64,000 nucleotides of DNA from Thalassobaculum litoreum DSM 18839 (GTDB lineage: Bacteria; Pseudomonadota; Alphaproteobacteria; Thalassobaculales; Thalassobaculaceae): positions 1 through 64,000 of the forward strand of contig NZ_FNBW01000012.1 of assembly GCF_900102465.1 (NCBI RefSeq), given 5' to 3'. The notes beneath the pieces were generated by a model, which worked only from the letters and a program-made list of their open reading frames with translations, was not told where the DNA came from and made no database searches. The position numbers and the translations under genes are program-made. This document shows positions 43,644 to 53,580 of the stretch, piece after piece; positions within the stretch are counted from its first letter, which is position 1, and every line of letters starts with the position of its first letter.

Positions 43644-46600
43644 TCAGCCGGCGTCGCGCAGCCTCTCGGCGCGGGCCAGATCGACGGAGACGAGCTGGCT
43701 GACACCGCGTTCCGCCATGGTGACGCCGAACAGCCGGTCCATGCGCGCCATGGTCATCCGGTGGTGGGTGATGATCAGGAACCGGGTGCCGGTCTCCTTC
43801 ACGATGTCCTGCAGCAGCGCGCAGAACCGGTCGACGTTGGTGTCGTCCAGCGGCGCGTCCACCTCGTCCAGCACGCAGATCGGCGAGGGGTTGGTCAGGA
43901 ACACCGCGAAGACCAGGGCGGCCGCCGTCAGGGCCTGCTCGCCGCCGGACAGCAGCGACAGGTGCTGCATCTTCTTGCCCGGCGGGCTGGCCATGATCTC
44001 CAGCCCGGCCTCCAGGGGATCCTCCGCCTCGGTCAGCTTCAGATGCGCCTCGCCGCCGCCGAACAGCCGCCGGAACAGGGTCTGGAAGTGGCCGTTCACC
44101 AGGTTGAAGGCGGCCAGCAGGCGCTCGCGGCCCTCCTTGTTCAGCGCGGCGATGGCGCTGCGCAGCCGCTGGATGGCGCCGATCAGGTCGTCGCGCTCGC
44201 GCTCCATGCCCTCGATCTGCTCGGTCAGTTCCTCCAGCTCGGTCTCGGCCCGCAGGTTGACGGGGCCCAAGGCCTCGCGCTCGCCGGACAGCCGGTCCAG
44301 GCTGCGCTGGGTCTGCTCGGCGTCGGGCAGGGGGGCTTCCGGATCGATGCCGGCCTTGGTCAGGATCTCGTCCGGCGCGCAGTCCAGCCGCTCCTGGATC
44401 CGCTCGCGCTCGACGCGCAGGGTCTGGTTGATCTGCTCGAGCTGGGATTCGGCGCGGATCAGCGACTCGCGCGCCTCGCCGGCGGCGCGGTCGGCCTCGC
44501 GGGCGACCCGGTCCAGCTCGGTCTGCCGGCTCTCGGCGGAGACCAGGGCATCGGCCGCCTGCCGGCGCTTCGCCTCCGCCGCCTCGATCAGGGCCACGAC
44601 CTTCTCGCGTTCCGCCGCGATCTCCTGCGGCCGCGAGGCGAGGCGGGCGATCTCCGCCTCCTCGCCCTGGCGGCGCGTATCGAGATCGGACAGGCGGGTG
44701 TCGGCCCGCTCGCGCCGCTGCTCCCAGGACTTGATCTCGCCTTCGGTGGCCGAGAGGCGGGTGCGGCGGGATTCGGCCTCGCGCACCAACCGGTCGTGTT
44801 CGGTACGGGCTTCAACCAGCTCGGCGCGGCGCTCGGACAGGGCGGCGCGCAGCCGGGAGGAGTCCGCGCGCAGGGCCTCCACATCCGGCAGGGTCTTCAG
44901 CTCTTCCGCCGCCTGACCCTGGGCGGTGACCGCCTCCTCGCGCTCGCCGGCGAGCCGGGCGGCTCCATCGTCCAGGGCGGCGAGCTTGGTGTCGACGGCG
45001 GCGACCCGGGATTCGATCTCGGCGGCGGCGGATTTCGCCTTGGACAGGGCGTCGGAGGCCGCGTTGCGGGCGCGCCGCGCGGCCTCCACCGCGTCCTCGG
45101 CTTCGGCCAGCCGCGCCGCCGCGTGTTCGGCCTCCGAGCGGGCCACGTCCAGGGCGCCGCGGCGGTCGGCGAGCTGCCGGTCGAGCTCGGCCAGACGGTT
45201 GCGCCTTTCCAGGCGGATGGCGGCGGCACTCGGCGCGCCCGGGGTCTGCACGAACCCGTCCCAGCGCCACATGCCGCCCTCTTTGGTGACGATGCGCATG
45301 CCGGCCGCGAGGGCCGGCTGGGCTGCGGCCGCGGCGGCCGGATCGGCGGCGATGCCGGTGCGGGCGAGGCGGGCGGCCAGCGCGGCGGGAGCCGTCACCT
45401 TCGGGGCCAGGGGCTCGACGCCGGCCGGCCACTCGGCCCCGCCCGCATCCGCACCCTCGCGCCAGCCGCCGGCGGTCGGCGGGGCCTCTGCGTCGAGGGC
45501 GGGCGCCTCCAGATCGTCGCCCAGCGCCGCACCCAGGGCGGTCTCATAGCCCGGGGCGACGGTGACCGCATCGACCATGGGCGCGGCCTCGCTCTTGGCC
45601 TGCATCAGCAGGCGGCGCAGGCCGGTCGCCTCGGTCTCCAGCTCCGACACGGCCGCGTCCATTTCCCGGGCGGCGGCACGGGCGGTCTTCTCCGCCTCCT
45701 GGGCGTCGTCGCGTGCCTCCTGGGCCGCGGGAATGCCGGCGTCGGCGGCGTCCGCCGCGGCAGCGGCCTCGGTGACGGTCTGTTCGGCGGCGGTGCGCTC
45801 GGCTTCCGGCACGGCCTGTCGAATAAGCTCGGCCCGGCGCTCGGCCAGGTCGGCCTGCTGACGGTCCAGCCGGGAGATCCGCTCTTCGGCCTGGCGCAAC
45901 TGGCGTTCCAGGGCGGCGCGGCGGGCGTCGGCGACCGCGATCTCCTCGGTCGTCTTGTGGACCGCCTCCTCGGCCTCCTCGGCGTCGCGGTTGGCCTGGG
46001 TCAGGGCGGCACCGCTCGCCTCCTGGGCCTCCGCCTCGCCCTCGCCGGCGGCGATCAGTTCGTCGCGCTCGCCGGTCAGCCGGGCGAGGGCGGTCGCCGC
46101 CTCCTCCACCAGCGTCTTCTCGCGGGTCACGTCGTCGGCGATCTGGCGCAGACGGGTCTCGGCCTCGCTGCGGGCGGTGGCGATCCGGCGTTCCTCGGCG
46201 TCCAGCTCGCTGCGGGTGACGGTCAGGTGCTGCAGCTCGGCCGAGGCCTCCGCCTCCCTCTGGCGCAGACCGGGCAGGCTGGCGGCGGAATCGGTCTGGG
46301 CGGCGCTGGCGGCGGCGGCCTCCTGGGTCAGCGCCGTCACCTTGTCGCGGGCGGCGGCCAGGGCGGCACCGGCCTTGCGCCGTTCCTCCATGGTGTGGGT
46401 CCAGCGGGCGTGCAGCACGATGGATTCGGCCTGACGGATCTTCTCGCTCAGCTCGCGATAGCGCTGGGCCTGCCGCGCCTGACGCCGGAGGGCGGCGCGC
46501 TGGCCTTCCAGCGCCTTCAGCACGTCGTCCAGCCGTTCCAGGTTCTGTTCGGCCGCCCGCAGCCGCAGTTCCGCCTCGTGCCGCCGGGTATGCAGGCCGC

Positions 46601-47111
46601 GGATGTTCGCCGCCTCCTCCAGCAGGGCGCGGCGGTCCGACGCCTTGGCCTGCACGATGCTGCCGATCTTGCCCTGGCTGACCAGGCCGGCGGAGCGCGC
46701 GCCGGTGGCGGCGTCGGCGAACAGGAGCTGGACGTCGCGGGCGCGGACGTCCTTACCGTTCACCCGGTAGTGGGAGCCCTTCTCGCGCTCGATCCGGCGC
46801 ACCACCTCCAGCTCGTCGGCCGAATTGAACTGGGCAGGCGCCCGGCGGTCGTCATTGGCGACGTACAGCCCGACCTCGGCCATGTTGCGGGCCGGGCGCT
46901 GTTCGGTGCCGCCGAAGATCACGTCCTCCATGCCGCCACCGCGCATCTGCTTGGCGGAGGTCTCGCCCATGACCCAGCGCAGCGCCTCGACAAGGTTGGA
47001 CTTGCCGCAGCCGTTCGGCCCCACCACACCGGTAAGCCCTTCCTCGATGAGCAGCTCGGTCGGCTCGACGAAGGACTTGAACCCGGTCAGACGCAGTTTG
47101 CTGAAATGCAC
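43644..47111 (-). CDS. smc: chromosome segregation protein SMC
   Basis: A 1155-residue SMC ATPase that organises and segregates the chromosome with ScpA and ScpB. N-terminal head with Walker A VVGPNGCGKSNLVEALRWVM, two long Ala/Glu/Arg-rich coiled coils (about 170-500 and 660-980) around a hinge, and C-terminal head with signature LSLLSGGEQALTAAALVFA and Walker B PICVLDEVDAPLDD. Full length for the family. GTG start at 47111. It follows the dsbA-like gene on the same strand by 24 bases. Confidence 0.95.
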   Translation of the reverse strand: MHFSKLRLTGFKSFVEPTELLIEEGLTGVVGPNGCGKSNLVEALRWVMGETSAKQMRGGGMEDVIFGGTEQRPARNMAEVGLYVANDDRRAPAQFNSADELEVVRRIEREKGSHYRVNGKDVRARDVQLLFADAATGARSAGLVSQGKIGSIVQAKASDRRALLEEAANIRGLHTRRHEAELRLRAAEQNLERLDDVLKALEGQRAALRRQARQAQRYRELSEKIRQAESIVLHARWTHTMEERRKAGAALAAARDKVTALTQEAAAASAAQTDSAASLPGLRQREAEASAELQHLTVTRSELDAEERRIATARSEAETRLRQIADDVTREKTLVEEAATALARLTGERDELIAAGEGEAEAQEASGAALTQANRDAEEAEEAVHKTTEEIAVADARRAALERQLRQAEERISRLDRQQADLAERRAELIRQAVPEAERTAAEQTVTEAAAAADAADAGIPAAQEARDDAQEAEKTARAAAREMDAAVSELETEATGLRRLLMQAKSEAAPMVDAVTVAPGYETALGAALGDDLEAPALDAEAPPTAGGWREGADAGGAEWPAGVEPLAPKVTAPAALAARLARTGIAADPAAAAAAQPALAAGMRIVTKEGGMWRWDGFVQTPGAPSAAAIRLERRNRLAELDRQLADRRGALDVARSEAEHAAARLAEAEDAVEAARRARNAASDALSKAKSAAAEIESRVAAVDTKLAALDDGAARLAGEREEAVTAQGQAAEELKTLPDVEALRADSSRLRAALSERRAELVEARTEHDRLVREAESRRTRLSATEGEIKSWEQRRERADTRLSDLDTRRQGEEAEIARLASRPQEIAAEREKVVALIEAAEAKRRQAADALVSAESRQTELDRVAREADRAAGEARESLIRAESQLEQINQTLRVERERIQERLDCAPDEILTKAGIDPEAPLPDAEQTQRSLDRLSGEREALGPVNLRAETELEELTEQIEGMERERDDLIGAIQRLRSAIAALNKEGRERLLAAFNLVNGHFQTLFRRLFGGGEAHLKLTEAEDPLEAGLEIMASPPGKKMQHLSLLSGGEQALTAAALVFAVFLTNPSPICVLDEVDAPLDDTNVDRFCALLQDIVKETGTRFLIITHHRMTMARMDRLFGVTMAERGVSQLVSVDLARAERLRDAG

Positions 47112-47135
47112 CGTGGTGGGTCTCCGAAAGAGAGG

Positions 47136-47762
47136 TTAGGCCAGCTTGCCCTCGATCACCGTCTGGAAGGTCTCGAAGGGCTCCGCGCCGCGGATCACCT
47201 CGTCGCCGATCACGAAGGTCGGCGTGGAGTTGACGTCGTAGGTCTTCTGCGCGGCGATCCGGCCGTTCAGGATCGAATCGAGCAGGGCGTCGTCGGTCAT
47301 GTAGGCGTCCGCCGTCTCCGCGGAGATGCCGGCGAGCCGGCCGATCTTCTTCAGCGCGTCGATCGGGTTCTCCGCCCGGGTCCAGGACGACTGCTGCTTG
47401 AACAGCATGTCGATCAGAGCGAAATACGGCTTACCGTCGATCGCCCGGGCCATGGCGGAGGCGCGCAGGGCGTACTGGTCGAGCGGGAAATCGCGCATCT
47501 CGAACTTCAGCTTGCCGGTGTCGACATAGGTCTCGACGATCGGCTTGTAGCTCTTGGCATGGAACGTCGCGCAATGCGGACAGGTGAGCGAGGAATACTC
47601 GATCATGGTCAGCGGTGCGTCGGGATCGCCGAGCACCCGCGGCTGCGACGCCGCGTCCAGATCCACCTCGACCGCCGCGTGGGCGAACGACGGGACCATC
47701 GCCGTCCCGACCAGACCCCCAGCCAGACCAAGTATCCCAAGATTTAGTGTTCTGCGATGCAT
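47136..47762 (-). CDS. DsbA-family thiol-disulfide oxidoreductase
   Basis: A 208-residue periplasmic thioredoxin-fold protein. Signal peptide LNLGILGLAGGLVGTAMVPS ending AHA, active site TCPHCATFH (CPHC, the DsbA type), and the cis-Pro loop NSTPTFVIGDEV. It should form or shuffle disulfides in secreted proteins. Start ATG 47762 follows GGGAGCGG; a longer frame to 47795 would put charged residues before the signal. It sits between the DUF721 gene and smc, a gene order often kept in alphaproteobacteria. Confidence 0.88.
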   Translation of the reverse strand: MHRRTLNLGILGLAGGLVGTAMVPSFAHAAVEVDLDAASQPRVLGDPDAPLTMIEYSSLTCPHCATFHAKSYKPIVETYVDTGKLKFEMRDFPLDQYALRASAMARAIDGKPYFALIDMLFKQQSSWTRAENPIDALKKIGRLAGISAETADAYMTDDALLDSILNGRIAAQKTYDVNSTPTFVIGDEVIRGAEPFETFQTVIEGKLA

Positions 47763-47865
47763 GTTCCGCTCCCGGACACCAGATGTTGATGACAATACGC
47801 CGAGTCCCCTCGACGCGGCAAGTTTCCCGATTAGGGTTGGATTGCGGCCATTTTCCGGCCCTCCT

Positions 47866-48435
47866 TCACGTCCCGTCGGCCGGTCCGGCCGGGGCGCGGG
47901 CGCTCACCGCCTCGCCCAGGGCCCGCAGCCGGTCCCGCAGTTCCGGATCGTGCACGCCGACCACCCGATCCAGGATGGCGGTTTTCTCGCGTTCCGCCAG
48001 GGGGCGCAAGGCCGGGCGCCGCGATTTCGGCGGCTTCGGCAGCAGCCCCTGCCGGATGGTCATCCGCGCCACCGCGGCCCAGCCGAAATGTCCGTTCACC
48101 CGCTCGATGATCTGTGGTGCCAGGTGCTGGATTTCCAACGCGCTGCCGGGCAGGGCGACGATCTTCAATGTGGCGCCCTCGCGCCTGCCGCGCGGAAAGT
48201 TGAGCGACTCGGGGGCGCAGCACCGGGCCAGGTCGGCCCCGACGATCTGCGCCCAGTCGCGCGGAATCCGTCCCTCCACGAAGCCGCGCTTGCGGAACAG
48301 CGGATCGGTCAGGCCCGGCGCCAGATAGGACAGGGCGCGCAGGCCGCCGCGGCGCACCTTCGCCGCTCCGTCCGTCTTGTTCGGCGCGGTGTTGTCCGGC
48401 GCGGCTTTGTCCGGCGCCGTCTTGTCGTTCGCCAT
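47866..48435 (-). CDS. DUF721 (DciA-like) protein
   Basis: A 189-residue protein with the DUF721 core: WAQIVGADLARCCAPESLNF and LKIVALPGSALEIQHLAPQI, followed by an Arg/Lys-rich tail. DUF721 includes DciA, the helicase loader of bacteria lacking DnaC, but the alphaproteobacterial members next to mutY are less well characterised, so I do not assign the symbol. The N-terminal 25 residues are a repetitive TAPDKAAPDN-type linker. ATG 48435 has a GGAGGG ribosome site and is clearly better than the upstream ATG at 48501. Divergent from mutY. Confidence 0.75.
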   Translation of the reverse strand: MANDKTAPDKAAPDNTAPNKTDGAAKVRRGGLRALSYLAPGLTDPLFRKRGFVEGRIPRDWAQIVGADLARCCAPESLNFPRGRREGATLKIVALPGSALEIQHLAPQIIERVNGHFGWAAVARMTIRQGLLPKPPKSRRPALRPLAEREKTAILDRVVGVHDPELRDRLRALGEAVSARAPAGPADGT

Positions 48436-48519
48436 CGCGACCCTCCTGTCCGGCGCGATTTCTGCACGCGTCATCCATACATATGGCGCGGTCGCCGTCA
48501 CACGCTATCTTCTCCGGCG

Positions 48520-49596
48520 ATGACACGCACCGCCGCTCAGATCTCCTCGCCCGACCTCGCCCGCCGCCTGCTCGCCTGGTACGACCGGCACCGCCGCCGC
48601 CTGCCGTGGCGGGCCGAGCCGGGCGAACTGGCCGACCCGTACCGGGTCTGGCTCAGCGAGATCATGCTGCAGCAGACCACGGTGGCGACGGTCGGTCCCT
48701 ATTTCCAACGCTTCACATCGCGATGGCCGTCGGTCAAGGCGCTCGCGGCGGCCGATCTGGACGAGGTGCTGACCGAATGGGCCGGGCTCGGCTACTACGC
48801 CCGGGCGCGCAACCTGCACCGCTGCGCCGGCGTGGTGGCCATGGAACACGGGGGCCGATTTCCCGACACCGAGACGGGGCTGAAGACCCTGCCGGGGGTC
48901 GGCGACTACACTGCCGCCGCAGTCGCCGCCATCGCCTTCGGCCGGCCGGCGACGATCCTGGACGGCAATGTGGAGCGGGTGATCGCCCGCCTGCGCCTGG
49001 TCACCGACCCGCTGCCCGGCGCCAAGCCCAAGCTGAAGGCGCTGGCGGCGCAGATCACCCCGACGGAGCGGGCCGGCGACTATGCCCAGGCGATCATGGA
49101 TCTGGGGGCCACCGTCTGCACCCCGCGCAAGCCGAAATGCCTGACCTGTCCCTGGTCGGACGCCTGCGCCGCACGGGTGGAGGGCGTGGCGGAAGACCTG
49201 CCGGCCAAGACCCCGAAGAAGGCCAAGCCGACCCGGCGCGGCACCTGTTTCTTCCTGGTCGATGCCGATGGCGCGATCCTGCTGCGCCGCCGGGTGGAAA
49301 GCGGGCTGCTCGGCGGGATGCAGGAGGTGCCCTCCTCTCCCTGGATCGAGGGGGCGGAGACCGTGGCGGTGTCGGACCATGCCCCGCTGTCCGGCGTGAC
49401 GTGGCGGCAACTGCCGGGGATGGTGCGGCACACCTTCACCCATTTCCATCTGGAGCTGACGGTGCTGGCCGGCCGGGTCGAGACCGGGCCGCAGGTCGCG
49501 GATGCCCGCTGGTGGCCGGTCGACCGGCTGGGCGAGGCGGCCCTGCCCACCGTCATGGCCAAGGTCGTGCGCCACGCGATGGGGCATCTGACCTAG
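48520..49596 (+). CDS. mutY: adenine DNA glycosylase MutY
   Basis: A 358-residue base-excision repair enzyme removing A opposite 8-oxoguanine. N-terminal SEIMLQQTTVATVGPYFQRF with catalytic Glu in the family position, helix-hairpin-helix LPGVGDYTAAAVAAIAFG, catalytic Asp in ILDGNVERVIAR, the 4Fe-4S cysteines in CTPRKPKCLTCPWSDAC (Cx6Cx2Cx5C), and a C-terminal Nudix-like domain reading 8-oxoG. Open frame upstream of ATG 48520 is antisense to the neighbouring genes and not part of it. Confidence 0.95.
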   Translation: MTRTAAQISSPDLARRLLAWYDRHRRRLPWRAEPGELADPYRVWLSEIMLQQTTVATVGPYFQRFTSRWPSVKALAAADLDEVLTEWAGLGYYARARNLHRCAGVVAMEHGGRFPDTETGLKTLPGVGDYTAAAVAAIAFGRPATILDGNVERVIARLRLVTDPLPGAKPKLKALAAQITPTERAGDYAQAIMDLGATVCTPRKPKCLTCPWSDACAARVEGVAEDLPAKTPKKAKPTRRGTCFFLVDADGAILLRRRVESGLLGGMQEVPSSPWIEGAETVAVSDHAPLSGVTWRQLPGMVRHTFTHFHLELTVLAGRVETGPQVADARWWPVDRLGEAALPTVMAKVVRHAMGHLT

Positions 49597-49597
49597 T

Positions 49598-49698
49598 GCC
49601 TTTCCCGATCACCCGTGATCTGGAAAGGCTCGCACTCTATTGAAGATAGAGCAGAGTCACGCGAGCAGATGATTCCATCTGATCGCGATCTGCTCTAG
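49598..49698. repeat. composite REP-like repeat, copy 2
   Basis: Module one is a 32-base hairpin: GCCTTTCC (49598-49605) with GGAAAGGC (49622-49629), enclosing GATCAC and GTGATC; it may end mutY transcription. Module two starts GATAGAGCAGAGTCACGC (49645-49662) and ends GATCTGCTCTAG (49687-49698), exactly as the copy at 13213-13279; inside are CGCG/CGCG and CAGATG/CATCTG pairs. The last bases, CTA at 49695-49697, are the yejF stop codon on the minus strand. Confidence 0.78.
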
Positions 49699-51341
49699 GT
49701 CCGGACCGCCCCGTCCTCGTGCGCCTCCAGCTCGAAGGCGGCGGCCATCAGCGCCTTGGTGTAGTCGCGCTTGGGGGCGTCCATCACCTGGTCGGTGGGG
49801 CCGTGCTCGACCACCTTGCCGTCGCGCATCACATAGACCCGGTGCGACATGGCGCGCACCACCTTCAGGTCGTGGCTGATGAACAGATAGGCCAGCCCGT
49901 GCTTCTCCTGCAGGTCGCGCAGCAGCTCGACGATCTGCGCCTGCACGCTCATGTCGAGGGCCGAGGTCGGCTCGTCCAGCACCACCAGCTTCGGGCGCAG
50001 CACCATGGCGCGGGCGATGGAGATGCGCTGGCGCTGGCCGCCGGAGAACTCGTGCGGATAGCGGTCGCGCAGGGCGGGGTCGAGCCCGACTTCGCGCAGC
50101 ACCTCGTCGATCCGCCGATCCCTGTCCTCCTCGCTCTTCAGGCCGAGTTCGGAGAGGTCGTGCACGCCCATCCCCTCGCCGACGATCTCGGCGATGGAGA
50201 GCCGCGGCGACAGGCTGCCATAGGGATCCTGGAAGACGATCTGCATGTCCCGGCGCAGGGCGCGCAGCTCGCGCTTGCCCATGCCCTGGACCTCGCGGCC
50301 GAGGAAGGTGATCCGGCCGGTGCAGGCCGTCAGCCGGAGGATCGCCATGGCCAGGGTGGTCTTGCCGGAGCCGGATTCGCCGACGATCCCGACGGTCTCG
50401 CCCTGCTTCACGCCGACGGTGACGCCGTCCACCGCCTTCACGTGGCCGACCGTGCGTTTCAGGAAGCCGCGCTGGATCGGGAACCAGACCCGCACGTCGG
50501 AGGCCTGGAGCACGGTCTTCGCCCGCTCCGCGACGGGCTCGGGCGCGCCCTTGGGTTCGGCCGCCAGCAGTTTCCGGGTATAGGGATGCTGGGGGTCGGT
50601 GAAGACCCGCTCGGCCGTGCCGTGTTCGACGATCTCGCCGTCGGTCATCACGCAGACCCGGTCGGCCACCTTGCGCACGATGCCCAGGTCGTGGGTGATC
50701 AGCAGCACCGCCATGCCGAGTTCCCGGCGCAGCCGGTCGAGCAGGGCCAGGATCTGCGCCTGGATGGTGACGTCCAGTGCCGTGGTCGGCTCGTCGGCGA
50801 TCAGCAGGTCCGGCTCGTTGGCCAGCGCCATGGCGATCATTACCCGCTGGCGCTGTCCGCCGGAAAGCTGGTGCGGATAGGAGGGGAGCCGGCTTTCCGG
50901 ATCCTTGATGCCGACCAGATCCAGCAGTTCGAGAATCCGCGCGCGGGCCGCGTCGCCCTTCAGGCCCTTGTGCAGCTCCAGGATCTCGCCGATCTGCTTT
51001 TCCACCGTGTGCAGCGGGTTCAGCGAGGTCATGGGCTCCTGGAAGATCATGGCGATCTCGTTGCCGCGGATCCGCATCAGGGTGCGCTCGTCCGCGCCCA
51101 TCAGCTCCTCGCCCTTCCAGGTGACGCTGGAGGCCTCGCCGTGATGGGCGAGCGGATAGGGCAGCAGCCGGACCGTCGACAGCGCCGTGACCGACTTGCC
51201 GGAGCCGGACTCGCCGACGATCGCCAGGGTCTCGCCCTTGGCGATCTCGAACGAGACGCCGCGCACGGCCGGCGCGTTGCGCCCGAAGCTGACCGACAGG
51301 TCGCGGACCTGCAGGATCGGGGTGTCGGCCGTCTGGTTCAT
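49695..51341 (-). CDS. yejF: peptide ABC transporter, tandem ATP-binding protein (YejF-like)
   Basis: A 548-residue protein with two ATPase domains: Walker [16 protein letters not shown] and [15 protein letters not shown], signatures [15 protein letters not shown] and [15 protein letters not shown], Walker [13 protein letters not shown] and [12 protein letters not shown], and oligopeptide-type C-terminal segments after each ([15 protein letters not shown]). It powers the Yej importer for oligopeptides, including microcin C-like peptides in enterics. Its stop codon lies within the end of a repeated element. Confidence 0.92.
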   Translation of the reverse strand: MNQTADTPILQVRDLSVSFGRNAPAVRGVSFEIAKGETLAIVGESGSGKSVTALSTVRLLPYPLAHHGEASSVTWKGEELMGADERTLMRIRGNEIAMIFQEPMTSLNPLHTVEKQIGEILELHKGLKGDAARARILELLDLVGIKDPESRLPSYPHQLSGGQRQRVMIAMALANEPDLLIADEPTTALDVTIQAQILALLDRLRRELGMAVLLITHDLGIVRKVADRVCVMTDGEIVEHGTAERVFTDPQHPYTRKLLAAEPKGAPEPVAERAKTVLQASDVRVWFPIQRGFLKRTVGHVKAVDGVTVGVKQGETVGIVGESGSGKTTLAMAILRLTACTGRITFLGREVQGMGKRELRALRRDMQIVFQDPYGSLSPRLSIAEIVGEGMGVHDLSELGLKSEEDRDRRIDEVLREVGLDPALRDRYPHEFSGGQRQRISIARAMVLRPKLVVLDEPTSALDMSVQAQIVELLRDLQEKHGLAYLFISHDLKVVRAMSHRVYVMRDGKVVEHGPTDQVMDAPKRDYTKALMAAAFELEAHEDGAVRT

Positions 51342-51351
51342 GGGGCCGCGC

Positions 51352-52428
51352 TCATGAGGTGAAGGTCTTTCGCGGGTCGAAGGCGTCGCGCACCGCCTCG
51401 CCGACGAAGATCAGCAGGCTGAGCATGACGGCCAGCGTGAAGAAGGCGGTGAGGCCGAGCCACGGCGCCTGGAAGTTGTTCTTGCCCTGGCTCAGCAGCT
51501 CGCCCAGGGACGGCGAGCCGGGCGGCAGGCCGAATCCCAGGAAGTCGAGGCCGGTCAGCGCGGTGATCGATCCGTTCAGGATGAACGGCAGGAAGGTCAG
51601 GGTGGCGACCATGGCGTTGGGCAGCACGTGGCGCACCATGATCACCCGGTCGCTGACCCCGAGCGCGCGGGCGGCGCGCACGAAGTCGAAATTGCGGGCG
51701 CGCAGGAACTCCGCGCGGACCACCCCTACCAGACTGGTCCACTGGAACAGCAGCAGCAGGAACAGCAGGGTCCAGAACCCGGGCACGATCAGCGCCGACA
51801 GGATGATCAGGATGTAGATGAAGGGCATGCCGCCCCAGATCTCGATGAAGCGCTGGAACAGCAGGTCGATCCAGCCGCCGTAGAAGCCCTGGACCGCGCC
51901 GGCGGCGATGCCGATCACCGAGGCGCAGATCGTCAGCGCCACGCCGAACAGCACCGAGATGCGGAAGCCGTAGATCACCCGGGCGACCACGTCGCGGGCC
52001 TGGTCGTCGGTGCCGAGCCAGTGCCGGGCGTCCGGCGGGGTCGGGGCCGAACTGCCGAGATCGAGGTCCACCGTGTCGTAGGCGAAGGGGATCACCGGCC
52101 AGACCATGAACCCCTTCTCGTTGATCAGCTCGGCGACGAAGGGGTCGCGGTATTCCGCCTCGGTCGGGAAATCGCCGCCGAAGGTGGTCTCGGGATATTC
52201 GGCGAAGATCGGCACGTAGAGGCCGCCGTCATAGGCCACGAGCACCGGCTTGTCGTTGGCGATCACCTCGGCGAACAGGCTGAGGACGAACAGGACCAGG
52301 AAGATCCAGAGGCTCCAGAACCCCCGCCCGTTGCGCCGGAAGTTCTCCCAGCGCCGCCGGTTCAGCGGCGAGACCCTGAGGCCCAGGACCCGGGGTATCG
52401 GACGCGCCGTCTCCTCCGCTGCGCTCAT
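51352..52428 (-). CDS. yejE: peptide ABC transporter permease (YejE-like)
   Basis: A 358-residue permease. First helix [20 protein letters not shown], then a roughly 80-residue periplasmic loop characteristic of YejE containing [20 protein letters not shown], then five helices and the coupling loop [23 protein letters not shown] 52428 overlaps the yejB stop; an open frame further upstream is a shadow of yejB. Confidence 0.92.
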   Translation of the reverse strand: MSAAEETARPIPRVLGLRVSPLNRRRWENFRRNGRGFWSLWIFLVLFVLSLFAEVIANDKPVLVAYDGGLYVPIFAEYPETTFGGDFPTEAEYRDPFVAELINEKGFMVWPVIPFAYDTVDLDLGSSAPTPPDARHWLGTDDQARDVVARVIYGFRISVLFGVALTICASVIGIAAGAVQGFYGGWIDLLFQRFIEIWGGMPFIYILIILSALIVPGFWTLLFLLLLFQWTSLVGVVRAEFLRARNFDFVRAARALGVSDRVIMVRHVLPNAMVATLTFLPFILNGSITALTGLDFLGFGLPPGSPSLGELLSQGKNNFQAPWLGLTAFFTLAVMLSLLIFVGEAVRDAFDPRKTFTS

Positions 52429-53510
52429 GCCGCCCTCGCCTCGAAATCGATGCGGGGATCGATGATCACGTACATCAGGTCGCCGAGCAGGTTCAGCAGC
52501 AGGCCGAGCAGGGTGAAGATGTAGACGGTGGCGAACATCAGCGGATAGTCGCGGCTGAGTGCGGCCTCGAAGCCGAGCAGGCCGAGTCCGTCGAGCGAGA
52601 AGATGATCTCGATGAACAGCGCGCCGGTGAACAGGATGCTGACGAAGGCCGACGGGAAGCCGGCGATCACGATCAGCATGGCGTTGCGGAACACATGACC
52701 GTAGAGCACCGCCCGTTCCGACAGGCCCTTGGCCTTGGCCGTCATGACGTACTGCTTGTTGATCTCCTCCAGAAAGGAGTTCTTGGTGAGCATGGTCAGG
52801 CTGGCGAAGCCGCCGACCACCATGGCGGTGACCGGCAGCACCATGTGCCAGGCGTAGTCGACGGCCTTGCCCCACAGCGATAGCTGCGCCCAGTTGTCGG
52901 ACACCAGGCCCCGCAGGGGAAACCACTGGAAGTAGCTGCCGCCGGCGAACAGCACGACGAGCAGCACGGCGAACAGGAAGCCGGGGATGGCGTAGCCGAC
53001 GATCACTACGCCGCTGGTCCAGACGTCGAACGGTGTGCCGTCGCGCACCGCCTTGCGCACCCCCAGCGGGATGGAGATCAGATAAACCAGCAGGGTGGTC
53101 CACAGCCCCAGGGAGATCGAGACCGGCATCTTGTCCAGGATCAGCTCGATCACCGATCCGCTCTTGAAGAAGCTCTCGCCGAAATCGAAGGTCGCGTAGC
53201 TCACCAGCATCTGGATGAAGCGCTCGTGCAGCGGCTTGTCGAAGCCGAACTGCCGTTCCAGACGCTCGATCAGTTCGGGATCGACGCCGCGTGCGCCGCG
53301 GCTGGTGCTGTCGCCGGAGGACTGGGCGGTGTCGCCGCTGTTCGTGCCGGACACCCGGGCCGTGGCGTCGGTGTTCAGTCCCTGCATCTGGGCGATGACC
53401 TGATCGATCGGTCCGCCGGGCGCGAACTGAACGATCACGAAGTTCAGCACCATGATCGCGAACAGGGTCGGGATCATCAGCAGCAGGCGCCGGAATATGT
53501 AGGCGGTCAC
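52425..53510 (-). CDS. yejB: peptide ABC transporter permease (YejB-like)
   Basis: A 361-residue permease starting with the DppB/OppB-type helix [20 protein letters not shown] and [13 protein letters not shown]. The coupling loop is [21 protein letters not shown] Ser/Gly/Thr-rich low-complexity insert (near residues 45-70) precedes the conserved [15 protein letters not shown]; YejB proteins often carry such an insert. GTG start with a GGAG site. Confidence 0.92.
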   Translation of the reverse strand: MTAYIFRRLLLMIPTLFAIMVLNFVIVQFAPGGPIDQVIAQMQGLNTDATARVSGTNSGDTAQSSGDSTSRGARGVDPELIERLERQFGFDKPLHERFIQMLVSYATFDFGESFFKSGSVIELILDKMPVSISLGLWTTLLVYLISIPLGVRKAVRDGTPFDVWTSGVVIVGYAIPGFLFAVLLVVLFAGGSYFQWFPLRGLVSDNWAQLSLWGKAVDYAWHMVLPVTAMVVGGFASLTMLTKNSFLEEINKQYVMTAKAKGLSERAVLYGHVFRNAMLIVIAGFPSAFVSILFTGALFIEIIFSLDGLGLLGFEAALSRDYPLMFATVYIFTLLGLLLNLLGDLMYVIIDPRIDFEARAA

Positions 53511-53535
53511 GGCGGGGCTCCGTCAGGGACCGGGG

Positions 53536-53580
53536 TCAGTCGGCCGGGGTCGGTTGGCCGGGCTCGGTTGGCCGGGCTCA
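53536..53580. repeat. 14-bp tandem repeat between yejA and yejB
   Basis: Two identical units TCGGTTGGCCGGGC (53550-53563, 53564-53577) are preceded by one diverged unit (53536-53549) and followed by a partial unit that runs into the yejA stop codon. Probably replication slippage; no coding role. Confidence 0.7.

Noticed and set aside
43632-47747. Open frame of about 1370 codons antisense to smc
   Set aside because: Gly/Leu/Gln/Arg-rich shadow of the Ala/Glu/Arg coiled-coil gene; smc has Walker motifs and full length.
53536-53580. CRISPR-like array
   Set aside because: Units are 14 bp, directly adjacent and without spacers, so it is a simple tandem repeat.
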